The notes: generated by a model from the sequence alone, not told the origin. DNA of 52,867 nt from an uncultured Collinsella sp. (GCA_959027945.1 CAUFRO010000013.1:1-52867), one strand, 5' to 3'; positions 1 to 9,226 are shown, counted from the first letter of the stretch. Made by a program: numbers and translations.

Positions 1-842
1 TTGACGTAGCACACGTTGGACGAGGAGCCACCCATGACGGAACGCAGCCACCAGCTGTACCGAGTTCCGTTCAAGCAGTGCGCGGTATCGCGGAACAGGT
101 CGAACTGGCAGTCGAAGCCCACGCTGTAGCCCATGGTGCCCCACACTGGGCAGCCGTACACCTCCATCTCGGAGGGCGACCACACCTTGCCGATGTCCTG
201 CCAGCTCCAGCTGTTGGAGTCGCTGAGCGCGCCGCTCGCGCTGTAACGCTCCTCAAGCAGCACGCGCTGGGTGAGCAGGTACTTGGTCAGCCCCTCGGGC
301 AGGCACGCCTCGAACAGCTTCTCCCACGCCTTGAGGTTGCTGTTCAGGTACGGGTTCTTCACGTCTGCGGTGCCCTGGTTGGTGTTCGCGGTGTTCCACA
401 TCAGGTAGCTGTCGTTGGCCACGCCGGTGACGGTCTTGGCCACGGCGACGGGCGCGGACGCGATGAACGCGATGTGGTGGCCCTTGGCGCTGTCGCCGCA
501 CTGGTAGTACGGGTCGAAGTGCGCAAGCAGGAAGCGCACGGACTGCTGGCCCGTGATGGCCGATGCGCTCACGAGCGGCACGTCGATGTAGTCGCCCACA
601 CGCATGCCGCTGAAGTTCGCGGCCTGCACGCGCTTGTGCAGCGCGTCGTAGATGGTGGTGGAGCCTGAGACCTCGCCCGCGAGAAGCGTTGCGAGCGACT
701 GGCCCGGGTACTTGCCGATCAGGCCCTGTCGGTTGTACTCGGCGTTGTTGAGCGCCGTGGTGGCGTTGGTGCGGGCCAGTGAGTCGATGATCTCATGGCT
801 CACCCCGTTCACGTTGAAGCGCTCGGCGTTTACGTTTGCCAT
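1..842 (-). CDS. Phage tail-tip / receptor-binding protein candidate, DUF6273-like C-terminus (partial)
   Basis: The frame is open from an ATG at 840-842 to the window edge, giving at least 280 residues; the C-terminus is missing. It starts MANVNAERFNVNGVSHEIID. The visible end contains an F-D-L-F-R-D-T segment and N-G-T-R-Y-S-W-W-L-R-S, the signature of DUF6273, a C-type-lectin/FGE-like fold common in surface and tail proteins of gut bacteria and phages. It is the most distal gene seen in the tail block, after the coiled-coil fibre, which fits a host-recognition protein. The role is inferred from gene order and the WWLRS motif. The last visible codons are rich in Asn, Ser and Tyr, as in variable lectin-type adhesins. 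Confidence 0.6.
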   Translation of the reverse strand, partial: MANVNAERFNVNGVSHEIIDSLARTNATTALNNAEYNRQGLIGKYPGQSLATLLAGEVSGSTTIYDALHKRVQAANFSGMRVGDYIDVPLVSASAITGQQSVRFLLAHFDPYYQCGDSAKGHHIAFIASAPVAVAKTVTGVANDSYLMWNTANTNQGTADVKNPYLNSNLKAWEKLFEACLPEGLTKYLLTQRVLLEERYSASGALSDSNSWSWQDIGKVWSPSEMEVYGCPVWGTMGYSVGFDCQFDLFRDTAHCLNGTRYSWWLRSVMGGSSSNVCYV

Positions 843-854
843 TCGTTTTCCTTT

Positions 855-1580
855 CTATGCGAGCACGATGGTCGTGCCTGATACCGTGCAGGAGGAGCCG
901 AGTTTCACGGTTCCGTCCTCGAACGTTGCCTTTGAAGACGGCGCGTACACCGTGCCGTCCATGAACACGAACTTGCCGCTCGACTCAGCGAGCATGTTTG
1001 CCAGGATCGCGTTCTGCTCGCGCAGCACCGCGATGTCCGAATCGCTCGCGCTTCCTTGCGCAACGGAGTTGGCGATCTGCAACGCCTGGTTGGCCGCTGC
1101 GTCAGCACGCGATGCCGCGCCGTTTGCCGCCGAGGTCGCGTTGCTCGATGCCTGTTGGTCGGCGACATGCTCGTCATGGCGCTGGCTTTCAGCCTTTTTG
1201 CGTTCGTCCTCGGCGACCGATCGGCTTGTCTCGTTGTTCTGGCGCGTGATTTCGGCATTCCTTCGCGCGGTTTCGTTGTTTTGGCGTGTTGTCTCGGCGT
1301 TCTTGCGCGACGTCTCGTTGTTCTGGCGGGTTGTCTCGTTATTACTGCGATCGGTCTCAGCCGTTTTCCGCGCGTTTTCGTTTGATGCACGCGTCTTCTC
1401 GGCTGTTTCAGCGCTTTCCGTCATGGTCTTGCAGTTGGCGGCTGCTGTCTTTGCCTCCTCTGCCGCCTCCACGGCAAGCGTTGACTCGATGCGGTAAATC
1501 GAGCCGTCAGTCGTTCTCACGCGGTCGATGTTGCCGTTCTCGTTGAGGACGAACGCCGCGATCTGCGTTTCGTCTGCCAT
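855..1580 (-). CDS. Phage tail fibre / baseplate protein with heptad coiled coil
   Basis: 241 residues. The N-terminus (about 1-35, MADETQIAAFVLNENGNIDR) resembles fibre-attachment domains. Residues about 60-125 are heptad-like repeats built from T-R-Q-N-N-E-T and S-R-K-N-A-E-T units, encoded by imperfect 21-bp repeats near 1,200-1,380. The C-terminal 40 residues are a small Gly/Ser/Thr-rich beta segment. This is the layout of a trimeric fibre or upper baseplate protein. The start has GGAGG upstream. It lies between the 84-residue baseplate gene and the receptor-binding candidate. No specific family is claimed. Confidence 0.6.
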   Translation of the reverse strand: MADETQIAAFVLNENGNIDRVRTTDGSIYRIESTLAVEAAEEAKTAAANCKTMTESAETAEKTRASNENARKTAETDRSNNETTRQNNETSRKNAETTRQNNETARRNAEITRQNNETSRSVAEDERKKAESQRHDEHVADQQASSNATSAANGAASRADAAANQALQIANSVAQGSASDSDIAVLREQNAILANMLAESSGKFVFMDGTVYAPSSKATFEDGTVKLGSSCTVSGTTIVLA

Positions 1581-1590
1581 CGCACCTCCT

Positions 1591-1845
1591 CTACTTCGCG
1601 ATGATTCCGGTTACTATGGCCTGCGGCCCGATCGTCTCGACGATGCAGCGGTCACCTGCCTTGGCGCTTGAACAGCCAGTGGTCATCGGCAAGCCGGGAA
1701 GCGTGGCCCCCGACATCGAAACGGTGACCTTCGCGCCGGATACAGACTTGACTGTGGCGAAGCCCATGGAATGGCCAGAGCCGCCTTTCGGCGTGAAGAG
1801 CTCGGCGAGCATGTCTCCCGCGTTGCTTATGTCGTTAACGTTCAA
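1591..1845 (-). CDS. Small phage baseplate-associated protein
   Basis: 84 residues, MNVNDISNAGDMLAELF at the start. The rest is mostly predicted beta strand (V-K-S-V-S-G-A-K-V-T-V-S; G-D-R-C-I-V-E-T-I), with a pattern like small OB-fold or spike/hub accessory proteins. Its start overlaps the end of the hub gene by 11 bp, so translation is probably coupled. The tail role rests on position and length only. Confidence 0.5.
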   Translation of the reverse strand: MNVNDISNAGDMLAELFTPKGGSGHSMGFATVKSVSGAKVTVSMSGATLPGLPMTTGCSSAKAGDRCIVETIGPQAIVTGIIAK

Positions 1846-2917
1846 AGCGTCTCATCTCCAATTCCATCGGACATCCTCCCACGAGGGTGAGAGTCTGCTT
1901 CCTGATCGCGAAGTTCCCGCTGATACCCTCGCTTGGCCAGCGCACGTCGATAGCGTCGGAGATGCCGACGGGCGCGTAGATGTGCGTGGCCCTCAGACGG
2001 TGGATGGCCGATTGCTCCGTGACGAGCAGGCTTTGCGCCTCGGCATTCGCGTTTGCCTGCCGCTCTGCTGCCGTGCTTCCGTGAGGAAGCTCGCTTCGCG
2101 TGTAGGAAACCGCCTTGCGCCAGCCACGTCGTACGGTCGAGTACTCGCTGTTCGGATCGGAGTCGATGGCGGTTCCGCGTATACTTTCGTCGCTCGTCGA
2201 GTAGTCGATATGGACAACGTTCGCTACCTTCGACTTGTCGAACTCCTCGGTGCCGTCATCCACGAAGCGTGCACCCTTGCCCTCTTCCATGACCATGGTT
2301 GGCGCTCGCTTGTCGGGCTCGATGTACTTCCGCAGCAGCACTCGGCCCAGCGGGTCGCATGAAGCGGAGCTGAACCCAGCCGCCGCGAGAAGCGCGTTGA
2401 CGGCCTTTAGGCGGGTTCGGTAGTTGCTCTCTCCGTTTCCGATCGCTCCGACCACCCACGCCGTCGTGAGCTTGAAGTCCGATTGGTCGGCGATCACCTC
2501 AAGGCCGGCCTCGCGCAGCAGCTTCGCCGCATAGTCAACGGCGTTCGTGCCGGCGGGAACCGATCTCGGCTGGTCGAACTCGTCCTCGTCAACTTCGGCC
2601 AATCGCCCGGAAAGGTCTGCCTCGGCCAGCGCCTGGCCGATCGGGCGCTTCGGCGTTGACACGAGGAAGGTTCCAAGAGGCTCAAGGTGAATAGAGCCAT
2701 CTGGGAACGCTGCCTCAAGGTACACGCGCAAAAGGTCGCTCCCGAGGTCTAGCGCGCCCTTGTAGCTGACCTTGCCCGTCTCGTAGTTGGTATCCAGGTT
2801 GCGCTCGATCGTCCCGCCGTTGCAGATGTTCCTAAGCCGCTCGACGTCTAGGTTCGTCTTGCGGTCTACGCGCATGTAGCGGTAGGACGATGCGAAGCGC
2901 TTCTTCCAATCAGGCAT
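1835..2917 (-). CDS. Phage baseplate hub / tail protein (XkdQ or gp27-like)
   Basis: 360 residues starting MPDWKKRFASSYRYMRVD. It follows the long fibronectin-type tail protein and precedes small baseplate genes, the usual place for a hub (gp27/XkdQ type). Two beta-rich regions flank a mid-region (about 120-200, T-N-A-V-D-Y-A-A-K-L-L-R-E-A-G-L) typical of hub proteins that act on tail tip and cell wall. The N-terminus overlaps the previous gene by 8 bp. No lytic catalytic motif is visible. The function is inferred from synteny and the general pattern. Confidence 0.55.
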   Translation of the reverse strand: MPDWKKRFASSYRYMRVDRKTNLDVERLRNICNGGTIERNLDTNYETGKVSYKGALDLGSDLLRVYLEAAFPDGSIHLEPLGTFLVSTPKRPIGQALAEADLSGRLAEVDEDEFDQPRSVPAGTNAVDYAAKLLREAGLEVIADQSDFKLTTAWVVGAIGNGESNYRTRLKAVNALLAAAGFSSASCDPLGRVLLRKYIEPDKRAPTMVMEEGKGARFVDDGTEEFDKSKVANVVHIDYSTSDESIRGTAIDSDPNSEYSTVRRGWRKAVSYTRSELPHGSTAAERQANANAEAQSLLVTEQSAIHRLRATHIYAPVGISDAIDVRWPSEGISGNFAIRKQTLTLVGGCPMELEMRRFER

Positions 2918-5219
2918 TGTTCGGCTCCTCGAATACGTCGTGCTCTATCTTCACGGATGCCGACCAAAGCCCCGGCGCTTTGAGCGATTCGCTGAACGTC
3001 ATCGCTCCGAAGGTGCGCTCGCCAGCGAGGCCGCGCCACCAGCCCTGCCATTGGCTCTTCATGGCGCGTCGGAAGGCGTCGTGGCCGTCGCGGCGGAAAA
3101 GGCACGAGGCGGATGTGGCAAGGTCGCACTCGTCGAGCGGGTACGACATCGGAAGCCCGCCGTTCTCCCCGCCGTCGGCGAAGTGGTAGCTCTTGTAGCT
3201 GCGCGCCGCAGACGTGGAGTAGCCCGCATCAAGCTCCATCTTGATGAGCGTTGACGCATCCTGCCCGAAATTGAGCGCCATGCAGCTCGCAAGCAGCTTC
3301 GCGTCGATCTCGGCATACGCAGACGTTCCGTTCGCGGCCGTGCCTGTTGCGCGGTACTTCATGTCCGCATTGAGCGGCGGAACGCGGTCGATCGTCTCCT
3401 GGGCATCGAGCAGGCCGCTTGCCAGCGTGCTTGAATCATCGTCGTAGATTCGCTCGACGATGAAGCTCTCGCACTTCGATGCGCTGCCAAGCACAAGCTC
3501 GTGGCCATCGCACGTGATCGTTCCCAACATGGGAAGCTCGTTGTTGTCCTCGTCGTAGGTCATCGGGCCGATAAGCGTCGTTTCCTCGACGTTGTAGGCT
3601 GAAACGCCGTTCTCGACCTTCACGTGGCATGTAAGGTCGTCGCCGTAGGAAACGGTGACCACCGGCGTCGCAGGTTCCGCCCAATGCGTCCTGAATCGGC
3701 GCGTGGCGGTTTTCGACAACCCGGAGCCGCCGACGACCACAAGCGTGAGCATGTAGTCGATGCCGTTTTTGATGGTCGCGTAGCTGCCGAACTGCACGGG
3801 CTGCAAGCTCGTGACGTCTGCGGTGGCGACAACTGCGCCGCCGACCTCGGCAAGGGAAAGCGTTGCCTGGGCGATGCCCGTCTCGTCGGACGCGGCCACG
3901 CTTACGGTGAGCGGAACCTGGTCGATCAGGATGCCATCGGTGGCGGGCGATGCCACCCAGCACTGCGGGTAGTCGGCGACGACGATCGCCACATATCCAG
4001 ACCATGCGCCCCAATCGGCATGGAGGCCCTTGGTGCGCACGCGCGCCTTCCAGTTGCCTTTCGCGAGCGCCACGGATGCGCTTTTGGCGGTCGTGTACGA
4101 CTTGGTGATCGTCTCTGGGCCGCTGAACTCGATCTGCGCGGCGGTCTGTGCCGAGCCGTCCTGATGGTTGGGCACCCATGCCACGCTTGCCGCTGTTCCG
4201 GTCGGCACGACGGAGCTTGCGGTCACCTTCGGGGCGAGCGGCGGCGTGATCGTCGTGACGGAGTTCGATTTGACCCACGAGGAGGCAAGGCTTCCGCGCT
4301 TGGCCCTGACCCTGTATACGACCGTTCCCGCAGGAGCGGCCTTGTCGTGCAGGTCGAGCCAAGCGGGGTCTTCACCCTCGGTGCTGGCCGTTATGGACGA
4401 CCATGTGCTGCCGCCGTCCGTCGAGCGCTGGATGTCCCATGCGGCTGCATATGTCCAAGCACCGTAGACGCGAAGCGTTACTTCGGTGGCGCCCGCCTTA
4501 ACGGCCTCCACGCGCGATGGCGCGGAGGGCGTGGTGTAGGCGGTTCCGCAGGACACGTGCGTGGAATTGCCGCCAGGGCCGTGGGCGCAAAGGCGGTACT
4601 CGTATTTATGGCCCGGCTTCGTGGAGTTGTCGGTGTAGTTGGTCACGTCCCACGACACGTCGGCGATATTGACCCATGGGCCGTCGTCGGTGCGCCGATC
4701 GACGTACACGCCCGCCCATGGGTACGCGCCGTCCATGCCCGTGTAGTCGACGTCCCACGTGATCTTGTGCGAGGTGTCGGAAACGCGGGCCAGCTTTGGA
4801 TTCTTGGGCGGGTGCGGCTGCGAGTACCCGCGCTGAGGAATCCAAGCGTACTCTGTTGCCCAGGCGTCGCCGCCCGCGCTGCCGTAGTAGTTGTTGTATG
4901 TCTTGCCGTAGACGTGGATCTGCACGGAGCAGTCCCAGCCGCTGGCCCCGCGCCCGACGTCCACGGTGAAGGTCACGGCGTCGCGCGTGGCCCAATTCCC
5001 GTAGTTGTTGAGCAGCACGTCGCGCGACCTGTAGGTGGTTCCGTTCACGATCACGTCGTAGTGCGTGCCGTACTGTGCCGCATACTTGTCGTCGAGCGCG
5101 GCGGTTATTGTAATGCGCGAGGTGGTGTCGTTGACCGTGCTCACGCCGTCAACGGAGATATAGCCGCGATACCAGCGGTTGTACCCCGCGATCTGAATCT
5201 CCCTTGTATAGGTTCCCAC
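2910..5219 (-). CDS. Phage minor tail protein with fibronectin type III domains
   Basis: 769 residues. Residues about 1-130 are a Trp/Tyr-rich beta domain. Between about 135 and 420 there are three fibronectin-III-like modules, seen as P-x-x-P...I-T-W-D-V-D-Y, then T-T-P-S-A-P-S-R-V-E-A-V...V-T-L-R-V-Y and I-T-P-P-L-A-P-K-V-T-A-S. The C-terminal half looks like a distal tail or siphovirus tail-tip protein. It directly follows the tape measure gene (2-bp gap), where distal tail proteins sit. Fn3 modules on tail proteins are thought to bind surface carbohydrate. The exact role is inferred. Confidence 0.7.
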   Translation of the reverse strand: MGTYTREIQIAGYNRWYRGYISVDGVSTVNDTTSRITITAALDDKYAAQYGTHYDVIVNGTTYRSRDVLLNNYGNWATRDAVTFTVDVGRGASGWDCSVQIHVYGKTYNNYYGSAGGDAWATEYAWIPQRGYSQPHPPKNPKLARVSDTSHKITWDVDYTGMDGAYPWAGVYVDRRTDDGPWVNIADVSWDVTNYTDNSTKPGHKYEYRLCAHGPGGNSTHVSCGTAYTTPSAPSRVEAVKAGATEVTLRVYGAWTYAAAWDIQRSTDGGSTWSSITASTEGEDPAWLDLHDKAAPAGTVVYRVRAKRGSLASSWVKSNSVTTITPPLAPKVTASSVVPTGTAASVAWVPNHQDGSAQTAAQIEFSGPETITKSYTTAKSASVALAKGNWKARVRTKGLHADWGAWSGYVAIVVADYPQCWVASPATDGILIDQVPLTVSVAASDETGIAQATLSLAEVGGAVVATADVTSLQPVQFGSYATIKNGIDYMLTLVVVGGSGLSKTATRRFRTHWAEPATPVVTVSYGDDLTCHVKVENGVSAYNVEETTLIGPMTYDEDNNELPMLGTITCDGHELVLGSASKCESFIVERIYDDDSSTLASGLLDAQETIDRVPPLNADMKYRATGTAANGTSAYAEIDAKLLASCMALNFGQDASTLIKMELDAGYSTSAARSYKSYHFADGGENGGLPMSYPLDECDLATSASCLFRRDGHDAFRRAMKSQWQGWWRGLAGERTFGAMTFSESLKAPGLWSASVKIEHDVFEEPNNA

Positions 5220-5221
5220 GT

Positions 5222-7819
5222 CTACCTCCTCGCCGTGGAAGAGCGGCGTGCGGCGGATACCAGCACGTCGATGGCGTCAGCCACCGCAATGTCGGCATCT
5301 GCCGTGTTGCCGTCGATGGTCATGTAATAGGTGTCGCCGCCGGCCACCGCTCCGACTGCGGCTGCGGCCCCGGTCTCGTAGGTGACATCAGGCCCGCCGA
5401 ACGACATGCTCAGCTCGTTGGCGAAGCCCGAAACGGTGTCCTTCACGCCCTCGAAGCGCTTCTTGAGGCCCGTTTCGAGCGACTGCATGATCCAGCCGCC
5501 GTTGGGGATCAGGAGCCTCAAGTCCTTGCGCTTCGGGCCTTTCAGGCTCGCGATCGTTCCGGCGATGCCGGACACGAAGTCGTAGACGCCGCCGATACTC
5601 GACTTGATGCCGTTGAGCAGGCCGCTCACGATGGAGCTGCCGGCGCTGTAGAGCAGTGAGCCGAGGTTGCCGAGAGCGCCTACGATTCGTCCGGGGATCG
5701 AGGAAACGAAGCTCACCACGGAGTTGATGCCGCTCGAAACGCCGTTGGTGATTCCGCTCCAAGCGTTGTTGAGAATGCTCTGCACGGTGTTCCACGCCGA
5801 GCTCCAAAGGCTCTGCACGGTCGAGAGGCCGCTTGAGATGAACGACTTGACGTTGTTTATGCCGCCCTGCACGACGGACTTGATCGTGTTCCAGAGGTTC
5901 GTCAACCAACCGCCGATCGCCGACCAGATGGAATCCCAGACGCTTTGGATCAGCGCAAGGCCGTTCGTGATGACCGCCTGGATGAACGCAACACCGCCGT
6001 TGACGATGTTCTCGATGATGATCCATACGCTCGAAGCGAGCGCCTGGATGCCGTTCCACACGCTGCCCCAGTCCTGGTTGATGATGCCGAGGACGATCGT
6101 CACAATCGCCTGGATGGCGTTCATCGCTGCGGTAACGATTGCGGAGATGTACGGCCAAACGGCGTCGATAACGGCCTGGATGGCGGTCATGGTTGAGCTG
6201 AAGATCTCGACCATGACGGGCAGAACCGTGCTGATGATCGTCTGGATCACCGTAAGAACACCAGTGATTACCTCCTGGATAACGGGCATGTTCGCCGTTA
6301 TGAGGTCGGTAATCTGCTGGATGATCGGGCAGAGCGTGGTTGTTATCACGAGCGCGATCTGGCCCACCGCGTCTATGATCGTGCTGATGATTGGCACGAG
6401 TCCCGAAACGATGGTGGCGATCACTGGGGCCACCGCAGCCACCAGGCCGCCAAGTGCGAGCGCGAAGCTGTTCACAACGATAACGGCGGCGGCAAAGAGA
6501 CCTTGGAGCGGTTCGGCAAGCCCGGTGAGCGACTGGAACGCGGGGGCAAGCGATGAGGCGATGCTGGACGCAAGCCCGATGATTTGGTTTCGGAACGCCT
6601 CGTTGGTGGCCATGCTGTAAGCGAAGATCGCCGCAACTGCGGTGATGGCGGCAACGGCAACGGCGGCAGGTGCGCTCAACGCCGCAAAGCCTGTGGCAAC
6701 ACCCTTGATCGCCGGGATGATTCCGCCAGTGAGCGAGTTTGCCAAAGCGCCGAGAACTGGGATCTGGCCGATAAGCCCGCCCAACGACACGGCGGCAAGT
6801 CCCGCCAGAGCGGCGGCTGCGATCTTGCCGCCCGTTCCGAGCTGCGAGAGGTCAACGCCCTTGATTTTCTCTGACAGCCCGTCGAGGAACGTGCAAAGCT
6901 TCTCGACTGCTCCGCCGGTGCGCGTGAGGTTGCCCTGAGCGTCGTAGGTAACGCCCAAGAACTCGCCGAAAGCGGTGGAAAGCGGCTTGATGGCCGCGCG
7001 GCACGAGTTGAGAACCCCACGGATGGAGTTGAACACGGGGATGGCGGAGTCCTTGAGCGGTGTCATCCAGTCCTGGCCGATCTTGGAAAGCGCTGCTTTC
7101 ATGTTCGCCATGGAGCCGGTGAACGACTCGTTGGCTGCTTTTGCGGAATCGCCGAAAGACGCGTACATGGCGTCGGAGAACGTCTGGAAGTCGATCTTGC
7201 CGGCTGTGACCATCTTGGAAACCTCGTCGGAGGACTTGCCGAGATAGGTCGATAGCACGGAGATCGCGTTGATGCCTCGATCCGTGAACTGGGCCACCTG
7301 CTCGCCCGAGAGCTTTCCGTTGGCGGCCACTTTAGCCCAGATTGACGAGAGGTCGCCGAGGTCTTGCGAGAACGTGGCGGCTGTGCCGACGCAGCCGTTC
7401 AGGGCCTTCTCCATGTCGGAGCCGGCGGCAACGCCGGATGCCGCAAGCTGCGCGGCGGCCGTCGCTGCTGTGTCGAAACCAAAAGCGGTGCCGTCTACGG
7501 AGTCTTGGATTGTTTGATAGAAGTCGCCCCATTCGAGCTTCATGCCCTTGAACATGGCCTGCGCCTTCTCGATGTTGAGGGCGCGGCTCATGCCGCCCGT
7601 GGCGGCTAGCGTGGTGACGCCTGCGGTCACCGTGCCGATCGCGGTTGAGATGGACTTGCCTACGCTGCCGAAGCTTGAGGCGAAGAAGCCGGCAACCTGC
7701 GAGCCTACGGACTTGGCGGTGTCCTTGAGGCTGCTGAGCCTGGAGGCGGACTTGTCGAGGCCGCTGTCCATGTTGGAGCCGTCGTAGGTTCCCTTTGCGG
7801 ATAGAACGTAATCAGCCAT
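5222..7819 (-). CDS. Tape measure protein
   Basis: 865 residues from ATG at 7,817-7,819, chosen over an upstream GTG that would overlap the GGAGG ribosome site. Residues about 75-230 carry the tape measure domain (A-L-N-I-E-K-A-Q-A-M-F-K-G...S-V-D-G-T-A-F-G-F-D-T-A...G-V-A-A-G-S-D-M). Long hydrophobic helical stretches follow at about 330-560, then amphipathic repeats with Trp spaced at intervals (S-I-W-S-A-I-G-G-W, W-S-S-A-W-N-T). The protein sets tail length and is ejected at infection. Its start overlaps the stop of the frameshifted chaperone by 8 bp. Expected tail length from about 865 residues is roughly 125-130 nm by the usual rule. Confidence 0.92.
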   Translation of the reverse strand: MADYVLSAKGTYDGSNMDSGLDKSASRLSSLKDTAKSVGSQVAGFFASSFGSVGKSISTAIGTVTAGVTTLAATGGMSRALNIEKAQAMFKGMKLEWGDFYQTIQDSVDGTAFGFDTAATAAAQLAASGVAAGSDMEKALNGCVGTAATFSQDLGDLSSIWAKVAANGKLSGEQVAQFTDRGINAISVLSTYLGKSSDEVSKMVTAGKIDFQTFSDAMYASFGDSAKAANESFTGSMANMKAALSKIGQDWMTPLKDSAIPVFNSIRGVLNSCRAAIKPLSTAFGEFLGVTYDAQGNLTRTGGAVEKLCTFLDGLSEKIKGVDLSQLGTGGKIAAAALAGLAAVSLGGLIGQIPVLGALANSLTGGIIPAIKGVATGFAALSAPAAVAVAAITAVAAIFAYSMATNEAFRNQIIGLASSIASSLAPAFQSLTGLAEPLQGLFAAAVIVVNSFALALGGLVAAVAPVIATIVSGLVPIISTIIDAVGQIALVITTTLCPIIQQITDLITANMPVIQEVITGVLTVIQTIISTVLPVMVEIFSSTMTAIQAVIDAVWPYISAIVTAAMNAIQAIVTIVLGIINQDWGSVWNGIQALASSVWIIIENIVNGGVAFIQAVITNGLALIQSVWDSIWSAIGGWLTNLWNTIKSVVQGGINNVKSFISSGLSTVQSLWSSAWNTVQSILNNAWSGITNGVSSGINSVVSFVSSIPGRIVGALGNLGSLLYSAGSSIVSGLLNGIKSSIGGVYDFVSGIAGTIASLKGPKRKDLRLLIPNGGWIMQSLETGLKKRFEGVKDTVSGFANELSMSFGGPDVTYETGAAAAVGAVAGGDTYYMTIDGNTADADIAVADAIDVLVSAARRSSTARR

Positions 7820-8659
7820 TCGGTTTCGCACCTCCCCATGGCGTCCAAGGCGGGTTCTTTCGGTACTGCTCCTTCAGGGCGTCGATCTCGGCATGGGTGA
7901 AGTCCGTCTCGCGGAACTCGCCGTTGCGCTTCTGCCAGAGCTTGTAGGTCTTCTTGGAAAGGCAGTTGGCTACGGCGACCTGAACCGCATCCTTGAGCAG
8001 GTTGGAGTCGCGAACCGTCGCTGTCTCAAGCTCCTTGCGCACGAACATGAGCTGGACGGGCGTGTGCTGGGCGTACTGCTCGTAGTCCCAGCCGAGACGC
8101 GCGGCGAAGAACGCGAAATCGGCCTCCCTGTGAAACAGGGCGGCGTCTTCGGCATCCTCGCCGCGCCTCTGAACGGTCTTGAAGTACTCGAATCCCGTTA
8201 GGCGAGTGAGAGCGCGTTCCCTGTGCCCATGAATAAAAAAGCGCAGTCGCGCTGAAGGGCTAGCATCACGGCCTGGTACACGGCGGGGTAGCCGTTCGCC
8301 TCGATCAGCTTGTTGACGATTTCCTCGCCCTTGTTCGGGATGAAGTAGCCGCCGCCGACGAGCTTCAGGCCGTAGCCTGCGATCGCGGAAAGCTCCTTGA
8401 ACGTGAACATGCCGTCGTTCTTGTAGAAAGACGCGATGATGGGCGTGTGGCGCTCCTCGTAGAGGTCGATGCGCTTTCGCGTGAAGGCGATCTCGCACTC
8501 GCGGCCCTTGATGGTGAACGTTGCGCGTTCCATCTCGTCGATGTCCTGCTCGAGCTCGCCTTTGAACACCTCTTTGGTGTTGTCTTCGAGGGCGTCTTCC
8601 AACTCCTCGCAGGCCTCGCCGCACTCGATAAAATCGTCGAAATCCTTCTCTTCTGTCAT
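7812..8659 (-). CDS. Tail assembly chaperone GT, -1 frameshift product
   Basis: About 282 residues, made by reading the G frame from 8,659 and slipping -1 at the T TTT TTA site (8,234-8,240). Translation then enters a second frame, F/L-I-H-G-H-R-E-R-A-L-T-R-L, and runs to a TGA at 7,812-7,814. The T part has R-L-G-W-D-Y-E-Q-Y-A-Q-H-T-P and a basic C-terminus. The T frame has no convincing start of its own. G and GT proteins coat the tape measure and recruit tail tube subunits, and are conserved between tail tube and tape measure genes in long-tailed phages, as here. Confidence 0.85.
8198..8659 (-). CDS. Tail assembly chaperone G (unshifted product)
   Basis: 153 residues, MTEEKDFDDFIECGEACEEL at the start and strongly acidic in the first 50 residues. 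A predicted beta/alpha domain follows (T-F-T-I-K-G-R-E-C-E-I-A-F-T-R-K-R-I-D-L-Y-E-E-R). It ends F-L-F-M-G-T-G-N-A-L-S-L-A then TAA at 8,198-8,200. It sits 11 bp after the tail tube gene. Most ribosomes should end here; a minority shift to make GT. Confidence 0.85.
   Translation of the reverse strand: MTEEKDFDDFIECGEACEELEDALEDNTKEVFKGELEQDIDEMERATFTIKGRECEIAFTRKRIDLYEERHTPIIASFYKNDGMFTFKELSAIAGYGLKLVGGGYFIPNKGEEIVNKLIEANGYPAVYQAVMLALQRDCAFLFMGTGNALSLA
8234..8240 (-). promoter_or_regulatory. Programmed -1 ribosomal frameshift slippery heptamer
   Basis: On the coding (minus) strand the heptamer is T TTT TTA in the G frame (codons GCT TTT TTA). This fits the X XXY YYZ rule and is the same heptamer as in HIV-1 gag-pol. 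Slippage puts the ribosome in the frame of the T domain, which stays open for 140 codons. The zero-frame stop is 34 bp downstream. I did not identify a clear pseudoknot, but the following 40 bases are GC-rich. Confidence 0.85.
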
Positions 8660-8670
8660 TCGTCTGCTCC

Positions 8671-9210
8671 TTAGTCGTTGGTGACGGTCACGGTCGCTGC
8701 GGTGATCTGGTCTTCGGTCGCGGTCTCGTAGAGCCACGGCTTCCCGGAGCCTTGGAACTCCATGGAATAGGTGGTGTTGTCGTCGTTCGGAGCCTCGAAG
8801 GTGTCGGAGGTGACGATTGCGAGGCCCATGCGCAGCGGCACGTACTTGGTGTTCGCGGTGGAGCGGATGCGCTTGCAGATCTTCAGGCAAAGGTAGGTGC
8901 CGACGGCAAGCGCCTTGGCGACCATCTTCGTGGCCTCGTCGTCGGGCGAGTAGAGGCCGTCGATGGACGCGTCCCAGTCCTTGTTGCTGGCGAAGCGCAG
9001 CTTCCAGCCGCCGATGGCGTCGTCTTTGGTGGCAGCTTCGGTGGTGTCCTGGTTGAGGTTGAAGGAAAGCCCCTGCTGACCCGCCACGGCCAGAAGGTTC
9101 GCGCCCGTGCTGTCTGTCACGAGCGCCACGATGTCGTTGCCGTTGAGCGCCTTGGCGGTGGCGGAGTCGAAGTCGCACCCAACGAGCTTGTTGTCGGTAA
9201 CGGAAGCCAT
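8671..9210 (-). CDS. Major tail (tube) protein
   Basis: 179 residues, MASVTDNKLVGCDFDSATAK at the start. The pattern G-N-D-I-V-A-L-V-T-D-S-T-G, then D-T-T-E-A-A-T-K-D-D-A-I-G-G-W-K, then W-D-A-S-I-D-G-L-Y is that of TP901-1/phi13-type tail tube proteins. It sits immediately upstream of the G/GT chaperones. AGGAG precedes the ATG. Hexamers of this protein form the tail tube. Confidence 0.85.
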   Translation of the reverse strand: MASVTDNKLVGCDFDSATAKALNGNDIVALVTDSTGANLLAVAGQQGLSFNLNQDTTEAATKDDAIGGWKLRFASNKDWDASIDGLYSPDDEATKMVAKALAVGTYLCLKICKRIRSTANTKYVPLRMGLAIVTSDTFEAPNDDNTTYSMEFQGSGKPWLYETATEDQITAATVTVTND

Positions 9211-9226
9211 TGCGGCTCCTTTCTCG

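Noticed and set aside
3624..5327. 567-residue rightward open frame across the Fn3 tail gene
   Set aside because: It is the reverse of the tail gene in a GC-rich region; composition (Arg/Gly/Val/His-rich) is typical of a shadow frame and it lacks a ribosome site and family motifs.
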